From contig CAJXVS010000004.1 of the NCBI GenBank assembly GCA_913061265.1, positions 186,001 through 250,000 of the forward strand: a DNA stretch of 64,000 nucleotides, in the 5' to 3' direction. Source of the stretch: an uncultured Halobacteriovorax sp. GTDB lineage: Bacteria; Bdellovibrionota; Bacteriovoracia; Bacteriovoracales; Bacteriovoracaceae. Positions 1-6,927 of this stretch are shown piece after piece. The notes below the pieces were generated by a model. The model was not told the origin of the DNA, did no database searches, and worked only from the letters and a program-made list of their open reading frames with translations. The translations under genes and the position numbers were made by a program. Positions within the stretch are counted from its first letter, which is position 1. Each line of letters starts with the position of its first letter.

Positions 1-247
1 CGTAAAGAAAGTAGGTTTTAGTTTTATGTTTATCTGGAGAAGTAATCTCTGCAGAACCTATAATCTGAGAATCATTCTTTTGAACAAGAGCTTGCCTTTG
101 AGCATCAAGGGCGTTTTGCATGTTCTTTGAAATATTCTTTTCATAGGTTTCAGGATCTTGAACTTCTTTCTTTTGACTAGCACAACCCACCAATAGGGCC
201 GGAACAATCATAAGAAGGGCAAAAGATTTGAAATTACGATTAAGCAT
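1..247 (-). CDS. Lipoprotein of unknown function (3' end outside window)
   Basis: The frame is open on the minus strand from an ATG at 247 to the left window edge, giving 82 residues without a stop. The N-terminus has a few basic residues, a hydrophobic stretch and a lipobox (LVGC, Cys at about residue 22), so the product should be lipidated by Lgt, which is encoded in this window, and anchored in the envelope. What follows is polar, Lys/Gln-rich and unrecognised. A Shine-Dalgarno AAGGA sits about 6 nt before the ATG, and a sigma-70-like promoter lies further upstream. The function is not recognisable and the C-terminus is not in the window. Confidence 0.75.
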   Translation of the reverse strand, partial: MLNRNFKSFALLMIVPALLVGCASQKKEVQDPETYEKNISKNMQNALDAQRQALVQKNDSQIIGSAEITSPDKHKTKTYFLY

Positions 248-293
248 ATAAGTCCTTATTTTGGTTCTAGAAGGTCCTTTTTCCAGATCTACT

Positions 294-322
294 ATTGTCC
301 CACCTCTGTAAATACCGGTCAA
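294..322 (-). promoter_or_regulatory. Sigma-70-like promoter of the edge lipoprotein gene
   Basis: Read on the minus strand, TTGACC (322-317) is followed by a 17 nt spacer and GACAAT (299-294). This matches the -35/-10 spacing and 9 of 12 consensus positions. The predicted start is about 40 nt before the lipoprotein ATG at 247. Experimentally unverified. Confidence 0.45.
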
Positions 323-351
323 ACAATAGGCATTTTAGCCAAGTTCTACCC

Positions 352-369
352 ACTTAGAAAGCTCTAAGT
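352..369. repeat. Inverted repeat in the 3' region of the symporter gene
   Basis: ACTTAGA (352-358) and TCTAAGT (363-369) form a perfect 7 bp stem with a 4 nt loop, about 45 nt beyond the symporter stop codon. No U-run follows in the minus direction, so it may be a 3'-end stabilising hairpin rather than a classical terminator. Confidence 0.35.
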
Positions 370-411
370 CCTTAAAATCTGACAACTTTATTTGGTAGAG
401 GCCCACAAGCC

Positions 412-1659
412 CTAGCCTTCGCGGTCTAGGTAACTATCCACCACAATTGTTCCAACTGCATCGCCAAAGACGTTAACAGTTGTTCTAAACATATCGAGTA
501 ATCTATCAACAGCTAGGATTAGACCGATACCTTCAAGAGGTAGCCCTACTGCGCCAAGAACAATGGACATTGTAATAAGCCCTGCCCCCGGAATAGCTGC
601 AGCACCAATGGCAGCTAGTGAAGCCGTCATAAAGATGATCATCTGCTGACCGATACTTAGATCAATACCATAGGCCTGAGCAATAAAGATGGCCGCAACT
701 GATTCGTAAAGTGCTGTTCCATCCATGTTCACTGTGGCCCCAAGAGGAAGAACAAACTTAGCCGTTTCATTATGAACACCTAAGTTCTCTTCGACTGACT
801 TCATTGTAACTGGCAGTGTCGCAGCGGAAGAAGAAGTAGAAAAAGCAGTCATAAGAGCAGGAAAGATTCCCCTTATGATAAACATAGGTGATTTCTTTAA
901 GCGCCAGCTAGCGATAAACATTAAGAAACAAGCATGACAAAGAAGTCCCACTAGAACTGTTAAGATGTATTTAGATAAAGAGACCAAAGCTCCATAACCG
1001 GACTTGGCCATAACATCTAACATAAGTACAAAGATACCAATGGGAGCAAGCTTCATAATCCCATTAACCATGACTAATGATAAATGCTCTAAGGCACCCA
1101 TGAACTTAGTAATAGGCTCACTTTCTTTCATATGATAAAGAGTTGCCCAACCAAGCATGATCGAAAAGACGATCACTTGTAGGATTGTTGAATTCGCCAT
1201 GGCCCCAAAAGGGTTTGTAGGAATAGCATCAACAATAACACCGATAACTGTTTTCCAGAGACCTTCATTACTTTGAACTCTTTCTGACATAGAAGTTGAA
1301 AGACCTTCAAGACCTTGAGTTCCAAGATCAGCACCTACTCCAGGGTTGATCAAGTTAACAAAGATAAGACCAAACATAACCGCAATGGCCGTTGTCACAA
1401 AGTAGTAACCCATGGCTTTTCTTCCCATGGATCCTAATTGCTCAGGGGTTCCAAGGTTAACCATAGACATATAAATGGATGATAAGACGAGGGGAACAAT
1501 CATCATCTTCAATAAGCGAATAAAGACGGTACCAATTGGTTTTACATAGGATACAAGGTCACCTTGCCCTGTATTGTACAGGATCATACCTATAATAAGA
1601 CCGAGAACCATGGCGATGCCAATTCTCGTGGCGTCCTTCTTTGAAGATGCGGAAGACAT
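412..1659 (-). CDS. Dicarboxylate/amino acid:cation symporter (DAACS, GltP/DctA family)
   Basis: This is a 415-residue inner-membrane secondary transporter that takes up an acidic amino acid or C4-dicarboxylate with Na+ or H+. Family hallmarks seen are the serine-rich re-entrant loop (STSSSAATLP), the NMDGT motif, and the last substrate-binding helix with D385, D389, R392, T393, N396 and D400. These align with the GltPh substrate and cation ligands, and the Arg at 392 favours an acidic substrate. The length is normal for the family. The ATG at 1659 is preceded by AAAGGGGAAAG. The gene appears monocistronic and is divergent from the secreted-protein gene at 1755. Glutamate/aspartate and succinate/fumarate specificity cannot be separated from sequence alone. 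Confidence 0.93.
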   Translation of the reverse strand: MSSASSKKDATRIGIAMVLGLIIGMILYNTGQGDLVSYVKPIGTVFIRLLKMMIVPLVLSSIYMSMVNLGTPEQLGSMGRKAMGYYFVTTAIAVMFGLIFVNLINPGVGADLGTQGLEGLSTSMSERVQSNEGLWKTVIGVIVDAIPTNPFGAMANSTILQVIVFSIMLGWATLYHMKESEPITKFMGALEHLSLVMVNGIMKLAPIGIFVLMLDVMAKSGYGALVSLSKYILTVLVGLLCHACFLMFIASWRLKKSPMFIIRGIFPALMTAFSTSSSAATLPVTMKSVEENLGVHNETAKFVLPLGATVNMDGTALYESVAAIFIAQAYGIDLSIGQQMIIFMTASLAAIGAAAIPGAGLITMSIVLGAVGLPLEGIGLILAVDRLLDMFRTTVNVFGDAVGTIVVDSYLDREG

Positions 1660-1754
1660 TTCTTTCCCCTTTAATACGAATCACAAACTGATACGAATTT
1701 CTGATAAAATTTAATAACTGCTGATTATTATAGCAGCAAGGGACTAGTTACAGG

Positions 1755-2315
1755 ATGCGAAAGATTCTTTTATTTTTATTCTTATCAATCCCCTCCCTTT
1801 TATTAGCAGAGGTGACCCCTGCTAATTATAACTTCTCACTCGATTCATTGAAGGTCTTTAAACCTGGAACGCCACGTGCTGCCTTTGAGAAGACTTATGG
1901 CAAAGGTGAGGTTTGGAAGAAGAGTAATAAGACTATTATCCTCAAGTACTACGTCGCGCAGATTAGATATAAGTTTCCCGTCTTTGTTCAGTTATTTGAA
2001 AACAAAGTAGTGGATTATTACGCTCGCCTACCGACCTACTTTCTTCACGATATCTTTCATCAAAGTATTATCAATAGAATTGGAAAACAGGATAAGTACT
2101 TTAGGATCGAAAACAACGCTCTTTATAAATGGGAAAATAAAAAGGGAATTGATTATGTCTATTCTGGGACCTGCACCATTACATGCTTTCCCATCTATTT
2201 CTCGGAGGCCTTAAATAAGCCTCCGTCAGGAATGAATAATTATAAGAAATTAGTAGATCAGTTTAACTCTGCTTCGAGTCTTCAAGATTCGTTGAAGAGG
2301 GGCTCCAATCAATAA
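1755..2315 (+). CDS. Secreted protein of unknown function
   Basis: The product has 186 residues and a clear signal peptide (basic start, hydrophobic core ending near LLLAEV), so it is probably periplasmic. The mature part is mixed alpha/beta, rich in Tyr and Lys, with a possible disulfide pair in the TCTITC segment near residues 139-144. I do not recognise the family. The last 53 nt overlap the 3' end of lgt on the other strand, which is compact but compatible with both being real because lgt is certain. The start is an ATG with a purine-rich AAGGGA somewhat far upstream. The gene may be lineage-specific. Confidence 0.7.
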   Translation: MRKILLFLFLSIPSLLLAEVTPANYNFSLDSLKVFKPGTPRAAFEKTYGKGEVWKKSNKTIILKYYVAQIRYKFPVFVQLFENKVVDYYARLPTYFLHDIFHQSIINRIGKQDKYFRIENNALYKWENKKGIDYVYSGTCTITCFPIYFSEALNKPPSGMNNYKKLVDQFNSASSLQDSLKRGSNQ

Positions 2316-3099
2316 CTTCCGCTTTCTTTTTAATGAACACCAAAGCAATCACTCCAGAGATCATCATAATAGAACAAAGAATTTGTCCCATCGTTAATGT
2401 TCCACCAAAGTAATAACCTAATTGTTTATCAGCTTCCCTTGCGTACTCAACAACAAATCTAAAGAAGCCATAACCTATAACGTAGGTAGCTGCGATAACT
2501 CCGTAATGCCTCACTCTTTTAAACATGAACCAAAGAATTAACCAAAGCACTAGGCCCTCGAGTATTCCTTCATATAATTGAGAAGCGTGACGAGGATAAG
2601 GACCACCGCCAGGAAAGATCATCCCAAAGGCAGATTCAGTTGTCCGTCCATAAAGCTCACCGTTAAGAAAGTTACCGATCCTTCCAAAGAAAACTCCTTG
2701 AGCACCAGAAAGAGCAACCACGTCCATGGTCTGACCCCAACTGATTCCGTTTCTTTTAGAAAAGATAAGCCCACCCACAAGCAGTCCTGCAAGAGCCCCA
2801 TGATAACTCAATCCTCCTTTCCAAACAGAAAGAAGCTCATCTAAATGATTTCCGTAATAATCCCAATTATAAATAAAAACATAAGCAAACCTTGCACCTA
2901 AGAACATGCAAAGAATCATCGTCATAATAAGAGAGTCAATCTTATCGGGAGTCACTTTAAAGAAGTTCTTATTTATAAGAACCTTACAAAGCTGACCTGC
3001 CAGGACAAAACCAATGACATACATAAGCCCGTACCAACGAACTTCAAGAGGACCAATACCAAAAATGACGGGATCAAAATCTACGACGTAATTATTCAT
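2263..3099 (-). CDS. lgt: Prolipoprotein diacylglyceryl transferase
   Basis: Lgt transfers diacylglycerol from phosphatidylglycerol to the lipobox cysteine of prolipoproteins in the inner membrane. The 278-residue protein has about seven membrane segments and the Lgt signature GRIGNFLNGELYGR at about 139-152, containing the essential Arg and Asn. H100 sits in the segment LSYHGAL, and a conserved HASQLYE lies further on. Its length and layout match the family. It follows the 269-residue gene by 22 nt on the same strand, so the two are probably co-transcribed. Its 3' end overlaps the convergent gene at 1755-2315 by 53 nt. Several lipoprotein substrates are encoded in this same window (1-247, 13683-14318). 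Confidence 0.96.
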   Translation of the reverse strand: MNNYVVDFDPVIFGIGPLEVRWYGLMYVIGFVLAGQLCKVLINKNFFKVTPDKIDSLIMTMILCMFLGARFAYVFIYNWDYYGNHLDELLSVWKGGLSYHGALAGLLVGGLIFSKRNGISWGQTMDVVALSGAQGVFFGRIGNFLNGELYGRTTESAFGMIFPGGGPYPRHASQLYEGILEGLVLWLILWFMFKRVRHYGVIAATYVIGYGFFRFVVEYAREADKQLGYYFGGTLTMGQILCSIMMISGVIALVFIKKKAEVIDWSPSSTNLEDSKQS

Positions 3100-3121
3100 T
3101 AAAGAAGGTTATCAAGGTTTC

Positions 3122-3931
3122 TTATAAAGACAAGTCAGTACGCGGTTTGAAACTCTCTCGCGGATGAACAATTCCACTGACGACTTTAGCCAAGCTCTGA
3201 ATCGCCTGTCTAATAGGGACATTGAGTCCTTGATAGTCAAAAAATGTAGAATTCACACTAAGAAAAGAGATCAGCTCTTCTTTATTCATAGGAACATTCT
3301 TATCTTTAAGGACACTATCAAGTCTTAAAATTGTAAAATTGGATTTAAGCGGAGTCACTCCATCGATTGAGAAGATTCTATTCTCTCTCACATCAATAAA
3401 AACTGCTTCGCTTTGAGATTCCTTTCTTCTTAAAACAACCATTCCTTCTTCAACAGGAACTCCCCAGAAACCGACAATACCTTCTGCAACGAGGGCCCAA
3501 CTTAAATAGCGGTTCATGATACAGCGGTAATCACTAAAAGCTGCCTCGTCTCCAAAGTCACTTAAGCAGCCCATCTCCCACTGGCTAACGCCAAAAGAGT
3601 AAACTAAAAGAGCTTTAGATTTAAACCGATATACTTTGTAGCCTTCCTTAGGAGTAATGCACTCAGAACCATAACGGTCCCCTTCAGCCACTTGATTGAT
3701 CTGTCTTGAAACTGATGGTCCAGCTATCTTTAAGGTTAAGAGATTGCCCTCAAAGCGAGTATCTAGAGTTGATTCGAGAGCTAATGACTCTTGATTCTCC
3801 ATTTCACTAAAGCCCATCTGTTTTAGAAAGGGGCTTAGGCTTGCGTCAAAACCTGAGAGCTCGGCCCTCACAAAGACAGGGAGTCCTTGCTCTTTTTGAT
3901 ATTGAAAATAGGTCCAGTTGTTCTCTTTCAT
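3122..3931 (-). CDS. Conserved hypothetical cytoplasmic protein upstream of lgt
   Basis: The product has 269 residues and neither a signal peptide nor membrane segments, so it is probably cytoplasmic. I do not recognise a family. The middle contains several Cys residues (segments around ECITP, MGCLSDF and RCIMN) without a standard metal-binding spacing. The ATG at 3931 follows AAAGGGT closely. It lies 22 nt before lgt on the same strand, which suggests one transcript, but this does not by itself indicate a lipoprotein-related role. It is divergent from rplU. Confidence 0.75.
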   Translation of the reverse strand: MKENNWTYFQYQKEQGLPVFVRAELSGFDASLSPFLKQMGFSEMENQESLALESTLDTRFEGNLLTLKIAGPSVSRQINQVAEGDRYGSECITPKEGYKVYRFKSKALLVYSFGVSQWEMGCLSDFGDEAAFSDYRCIMNRYLSWALVAEGIVGFWGVPVEEGMVVLRRKESQSEAVFIDVRENRIFSIDGVTPLKSNFTILRLDSVLKDKNVPMNKEELISFLSVNSTFFDYQGLNVPIRQAIQSLAKVVSGIVHPRESFKPRTDLSL

Positions 3932-4047
3932 ACCCTTTGTTTATCGGCATTTCGGCCATTACCCTTGATTTTGCTCACGGATGGAGGCAATTCTTGCCGA
4001 TCTCAGAATGCGCTAAGCAGCAAAGCAATCTAAGTCCAGTCTATTCC

Positions 4048-4077
4048 TTGACATAGGGCCCTAAAATGACTTATTTT
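4048..4077 (+). promoter_or_regulatory. Candidate rplU promoter
   Basis: A perfect -35 TTGACA (4048-4053) is followed by an 18 nt spacer and TATTTT (4072-4077, 4 of 6 consensus). It lies in the roughly 230 bp gene-free region before rplU and would give a leader of about 80 nt that contains the hairpin at 4109-4141. Confidence 0.45.
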
Positions 4078-4108
4078 CCCTACCTTAAGGTCACAATAAG
4101 GACTAGGT

Positions 4109-4141
4109 CCGGGGATTTCAAAAGCGTGAACGCGCCCCTGG
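4109..4141 (+). promoter_or_regulatory. Structured leader of rplU (possible L21 autoregulatory leader)
   Basis: GGGG (4111-4114) pairs with CCCC (4135-4138). CC (4109-4110) pairs with GG (4140-4141) across a bulged T. An inner GCG-TGAA-CGC hairpin occupies 4124-4133. This G+C-rich fold sits just upstream of the rplU ribosome-binding site (AGGAG at 4151-4155). L21 operon leaders that bind ribosomal protein are known in other bacteria. Whether this is one is inference. Confidence 0.35.
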
Positions 4142-4162
4142 GATTTGTCGAGGAGAAGAAAT

Positions 4163-4525
4163 ATGTACGCAGTTGTTGAAATTGGTGGTCACCAATACAA
4201 AGTTAAAGCTGGCGACTTAATTGATGTTCAGAAATTAGATAACGAAGCAGGTTCTACTGTTGAGTTAGACAAAGTTCTATTCATTGGTGGAGATAAGCCT
4301 GTTGTAGGTCTACCTACTGTAGATGGTGCTAAAGTTACTGCTAAAGTAATTAGACATGATCGTTCTAGAAAAGAGCTTATCTTTGTAAGAAAGCCCGGTA
4401 TGTACAAAAGAAAGAACGGACACCGTCAACATTATTCAGCCCTTCTTATTACGGAAATCAATGGAGCTGGTAACAGCGACAAGATCGATCCAAAAAGCAA
4501 GAACGCTGAGAAATTTTTAAAATAA
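4163..4525 (+). CDS. rplU: 50S ribosomal protein L21
   Basis: L21 is a 23S rRNA-binding protein of the large subunit. The N-terminus (YAVVEIGGHQYKV) and the central segment KMYKRKNGHRQHYS-type region (here RKPGMYKRKNGHRQHY) are diagnostic. I chose the ATG at 4163 rather than an in-frame TTG at 4145 because AGGAG (4151-4155) is correctly spaced before it and homologues begin MYAV. That gives 120 residues, slightly long because of a polar C-terminal tail after the conserved LLITEI. It is followed 26 nt later by rpmA, the usual L21-L27 operon. Confidence 0.97.
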   Translation: MYAVVEIGGHQYKVKAGDLIDVQKLDNEAGSTVELDKVLFIGGDKPVVGLPTVDGAKVTAKVIRHDRSRKELIFVRKPGMYKRKNGHRQHYSALLITEINGAGNSDKIDPKSKNAEKFLK

Positions 4526-4551
4526 TTTAGATTAAATAGAAGGAGTGCACG

Positions 4552-4806
4552 ATGGCACATAAGAAAGCTGGTGGTTCAACAAGTAACGGAAGAGACTCGA
4601 ACCCAAATATGTACGGTGTTAAGAAATATGCAGGTGAAGTTGTAATCACTGGGAACATCATTGTTCGTCAGGCTGGTTCAAAGATTCACGCTGGTCCAGG
4701 TGTTGGAACAGGAAAGGATTTTACTCTTTTCGCAATGACAGACGGAAAAGTGAAATTTGGTTATTACAGTAAGAAAAAACAAATCGTAACTGTAGTACCT
4801 GCGTAA
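4552..4806 (+). CDS. rpmA: 50S ribosomal protein L27
   Basis: L27 lies near the peptidyl-transferase centre. The 84-residue product starts MAHKKAGG and contains NGRDS, GNIIVRQ and GKDFTLFA, all diagnostic. It starts directly at the mature-type N-terminus, with no cleavable extension of the kind found in Firmicutes. An AAGGAG ribosome-binding site lies just before the ATG. It is the second gene of the rplU-rpmA operon and is followed by a strong intrinsic terminator at 4836-4869. Confidence 0.97.
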   Translation: MAHKKAGGSTSNGRDSNPNMYGVKKYAGEVVITGNIIVRQAGSKIHAGPGVGTGKDFTLFAMTDGKVKFGYYSKKKQIVTVVPA

Positions 4807-4835
4807 TTTAAAAAAATATATAAAGACCATGGAAG

Positions 4836-4869
4836 GGGGAATCTCGAAAGAGAGTCCCCTTTTTTTTTT
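4836..4869 (+). terminator. Rho-independent terminator after rpmA
   Basis: GGGGA (4836-4840) and TCCCC (4855-4859) continue, across one A/G mismatch, into TCTC-GAAA-GAGA (4842-4853) with a stable GNRA-type tetraloop. A run of ten T follows (4860-4869). This is a textbook terminator separating rplU-rpmA from obgE. Confidence 0.93.
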
Positions 4870-4870
4870 G

Positions 4871-4950
4871 GAGGCGTTAACTAGCAGGACGCTAGTTAAT
4901 GCCGAACAACGCAGGACCGACCAGGATGGGAGGGCCAGTGAACAGGCCCC
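4871..4950 (+). other. Structured spacer or obgE leader, possible small RNA
   Basis: After the rpmA terminator, a 13 bp stem with one G-U pair (4873-4885 with 4891-4903, 5 nt loop AGGAC) is followed by a second hairpin, GGGCC (4932-4936) with GGCCC (4945-4949). The heptamer GCAGGAC occurs twice (4884-4890 and 4911-4917), once in the first loop. The segment is more G+C-rich than its surroundings and has no ORF. It could be the 5' leader of obgE or an independent small RNA. Confidence 0.35.
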
Positions 4951-4991
4951 AAGAAGCACAAAGCTAAATAAGAACAAAATAAGAGAATAAT

Positions 4992-5990
4992 ATGCGTTTC
5001 ATAGACGAAGTAAAAATCACAGTACAAAGCGGAAACGGCGGCCCAGGCTCCGTAAGCTTTCGCCGTGAAAAATTCATTGAATTTGGCGGCCCAGATGGCG
5101 GCGATGGCGGTGATGGTGGAAGTGTCTTCGTTGAGGCGGATAATGGTGTAAATACCTTAGTTAATTTCAGAGGTAAGAAGAACTATAAATCACAATCAGG
5201 AGAAAACGGAGCCGGCTCTCAAAGAAATGGGAAGAATGGCGACGATATCATCCTTAAAGTTCCCGTAGGAACAATCATAAGAAATATTGAAACAGGTCAA
5301 ATTGTTGCCGACTTAACTATGCACGAGGAGAAGATTCTTCTCGCTGAAGGTGGAAGAGGCGGACTTGGAAATATGAACTTCAAGTCCTCTACGAACCAGG
5401 CCCCAAGGTATGCCCAAGATGGTGAACCAGGTGTTTATTTTGAGCTCGAGCTTGAACTTAAGCTTATTGCTGATATCGCTTTAGTAGGTTTACCAAATGC
5501 TGGTAAATCGACTCTTATATCTGTTATCTCCGCGGCTAAGCCAAAGATCGCTGACTACCCTTTTACAACTCTAGAGCCAAACCTAGGTGTTGTATCAATG
5601 GGTGAGGAAAGCTCCTTTGTCGTTGCCGACATCCCAGGTTTAATTGAGGATGCTGCTGACGGAAAAGGACTTGGTCACAAGTTTCTTAAGCATATTGAAA
5701 GAACAAGTGCCTTTGTTCACTTAGTGGATGTTTCTTGGTGCTTAGAAGAATTCGAAGCCTTTGAGCAATACGTAACTATCAGAAATGAACTTGGAAAATT
5801 TAACCAAGACCTATTAAATAAAAGAGAGATTGTTTGCTTAACTAAGATTGATGCTATGACTGAAGAAGAGATTGATAAGTACGTAAAGTTCTTTGAAGAT
5901 CAGTTAGATAAAAAGGTTCTTCCTCTTTCAGCCGTCACGAGTAGAAATGTAGAAGAGCTAAAAGTACTAATGTTAAAAAGTTTAAAATAG
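4992..5990 (+). CDS. obgE: Obg family GTPase (ribosome assembly)
   Basis: ObgE/CgtA is an essential GTPase that acts in 50S maturation and stress signalling. The 332-residue protein has the glycine-rich Obg fold (about 1-158, repeated GGDGGDGG-type turns), then the G domain: G1 GLPNAGKS (166-173), switch II DIPG (213-216), TKID and a terminal SAV motif. It lacks the additional C-terminal extension found in some Obg proteins, as in many Gram-negatives. The ATG has only a weak purine-rich site (AAGAGA). It heads the obgE-rsfS-rlmH operon (8 nt and 0 nt gaps). Confidence 0.97.
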   Translation: MRFIDEVKITVQSGNGGPGSVSFRREKFIEFGGPDGGDGGDGGSVFVEADNGVNTLVNFRGKKNYKSQSGENGAGSQRNGKNGDDIILKVPVGTIIRNIETGQIVADLTMHEEKILLAEGGRGGLGNMNFKSSTNQAPRYAQDGEPGVYFELELELKLIADIALVGLPNAGKSTLISVISAAKPKIADYPFTTLEPNLGVVSMGEESSFVVADIPGLIEDAADGKGLGHKFLKHIERTSAFVHLVDVSWCLEEFEAFEQYVTIRNELGKFNQDLLNKREIVCLTKIDAMTEEEIDKYVKFFEDQLDKKVLPLSAVTSRNVEELKVLMLKSLK

Positions 5991-5998
5991 GAATTAAT

Positions 5999-6460
5999 AT
6001 GAGTGTTGAATATGTAAATGCGGAAGTTGAAAAGATCATGAAAGACGAGTCTTTCGAGTTTCCTCAAAACTTAGCGATGGCCTCTGCTTGGATCATGGGA
6101 AACTTTAAAGGTCTTAACCTTAAAGTCCTAGATACGAGAAAGCGCGGATCTCTTGCTGATTACTTTATCATGGGCTCAGCAAGCAATATGACCCAAGCTA
6201 AATCAATGGCCGATACAATCTGTACTCAGTTAAAGCAATATAATGTAAATATTCTTTCTAAAGAAGGTTTTAGCGACGCTGAATGGATCCTTTTAGACCT
6301 TGGAGACATTATTGTTCATATCTTTTTAGATAATACCCGTACCAATTATAATCTAGATGAGCTTTGGGCAGATGCTCCTCATGTAAAGATTCCAAATGAG
6401 TATTATTTTGAAGAACCTACTGATTCTGAAGACGAGTCCGGTGGACGTTCTTTTTTCTAA
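5999..6460 (+). CDS. rsfS: Ribosomal silencing factor RsfS
   Basis: RsfS (YbeB/Iojap family) binds L14 and blocks subunit joining when nutrients are scarce. The 153-residue protein carries the family core: KVLDTRK and ADYFIMGSA, then EWILLDLGDIIVHIF and a C-terminal LDELWADAP. It has an N-terminal extension of about 25 residues and an acidic Ser-rich tail compared with the usual ~110 residues. It sits 8 nt after obgE and is immediately followed by rlmH, a classical arrangement. Confidence 0.94.
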   Translation: MSVEYVNAEVEKIMKDESFEFPQNLAMASAWIMGNFKGLNLKVLDTRKRGSLADYFIMGSASNMTQAKSMADTICTQLKQYNVNILSKEGFSDAEWILLDLGDIIVHIFLDNTRTNYNLDELWADAPHVKIPNEYYFEEPTDSEDESGGRSFF

Positions 6461-6910
6461 ATGAAGTCAATTCATCTCATAGTAGTTGGAAAGCTCAAGG
6501 ATAAGAATCTAGATGTCCTTGAGTCTGACTACTTAAAAAGAGTAAAGAACCCCTCCTTACAAATTCATGAAGTTAAATCCATTGAAGAGAGGCTTGAAGA
6601 AGAGGCTCTTGAAGTTATCAAGAAGATTGACTCAATTGGTAAAGGTCATATTGTTCTCTTAGCTGAAAAAGGCAAACAGTTCGACTCTCCAGGTTTTTCT
6701 AAGTGGCTTTACTCAAACTTAGAAAGTCATTCAAATGTTTTCTTTGTTATTGGTGGTGCTTCCGGACATGGACAGGCCATTCAAGAGAAGGCCAATGAGT
6801 GCATTTCTCTAGGGCAACTCACCTACCCACATAAGATTGCCCGCTTATTATTTGTTGAACAAATCTACAGAGCTACGACAATCAATGATGGGCACCCTTA
6901 TCATAAATAA
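6461..6910 (+). CDS. rlmH: 23S rRNA (pseudouridine1915-N3)-methyltransferase
   Basis: RlmH is a SPOUT-class, SAM-dependent methyltransferase acting on 70S ribosomes. The 149-residue product shows the SPOUT features FVIGGASGHG, the trefoil-knot segment around LTYPHKIARLLFVEQIYRA, and the characteristic C-terminal GHPYHK. Its ATG directly abuts the rsfS stop codon. It ends the obgE-rsfS-rlmH operon and is convergent with the secreted-protein gene ending at 6928, only 17 nt away. Confidence 0.96.
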   Translation: MKSIHLIVVGKLKDKNLDVLESDYLKRVKNPSLQIHEVKSIEERLEEEALEVIKKIDSIGKGHIVLLAEKGKQFDSPGFSKWLYSNLESHSNVFFVIGGASGHGQAIQEKANECISLGQLTYPHKIARLLFVEQIYRATTINDGHPYHK

Positions 6911-6927
6911 AAATGCCCAGTGATCAC

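Noticed and set aside
2578-2844. Open frame of 88 codons opposite lgt
   Set aside because: It lies entirely inside lgt on the other strand, has no ribosome-binding site and an unlikely composition.
3941-3948. GCCGATAA on the minus strand before the gene at 3122-3931, a possible second FliA promoter
   Set aside because: The -35 half is poor (TCAAGGGT, N12) and the start would fall at or inside the ribosome-binding site of that gene, so it is probably coincidence.
4678-4977. Open frame of 99 codons on the minus strand over rpmA and the spacer
   Set aside because: It runs through the rpmA coding region and the terminator hairpin and has no plausible start signal.
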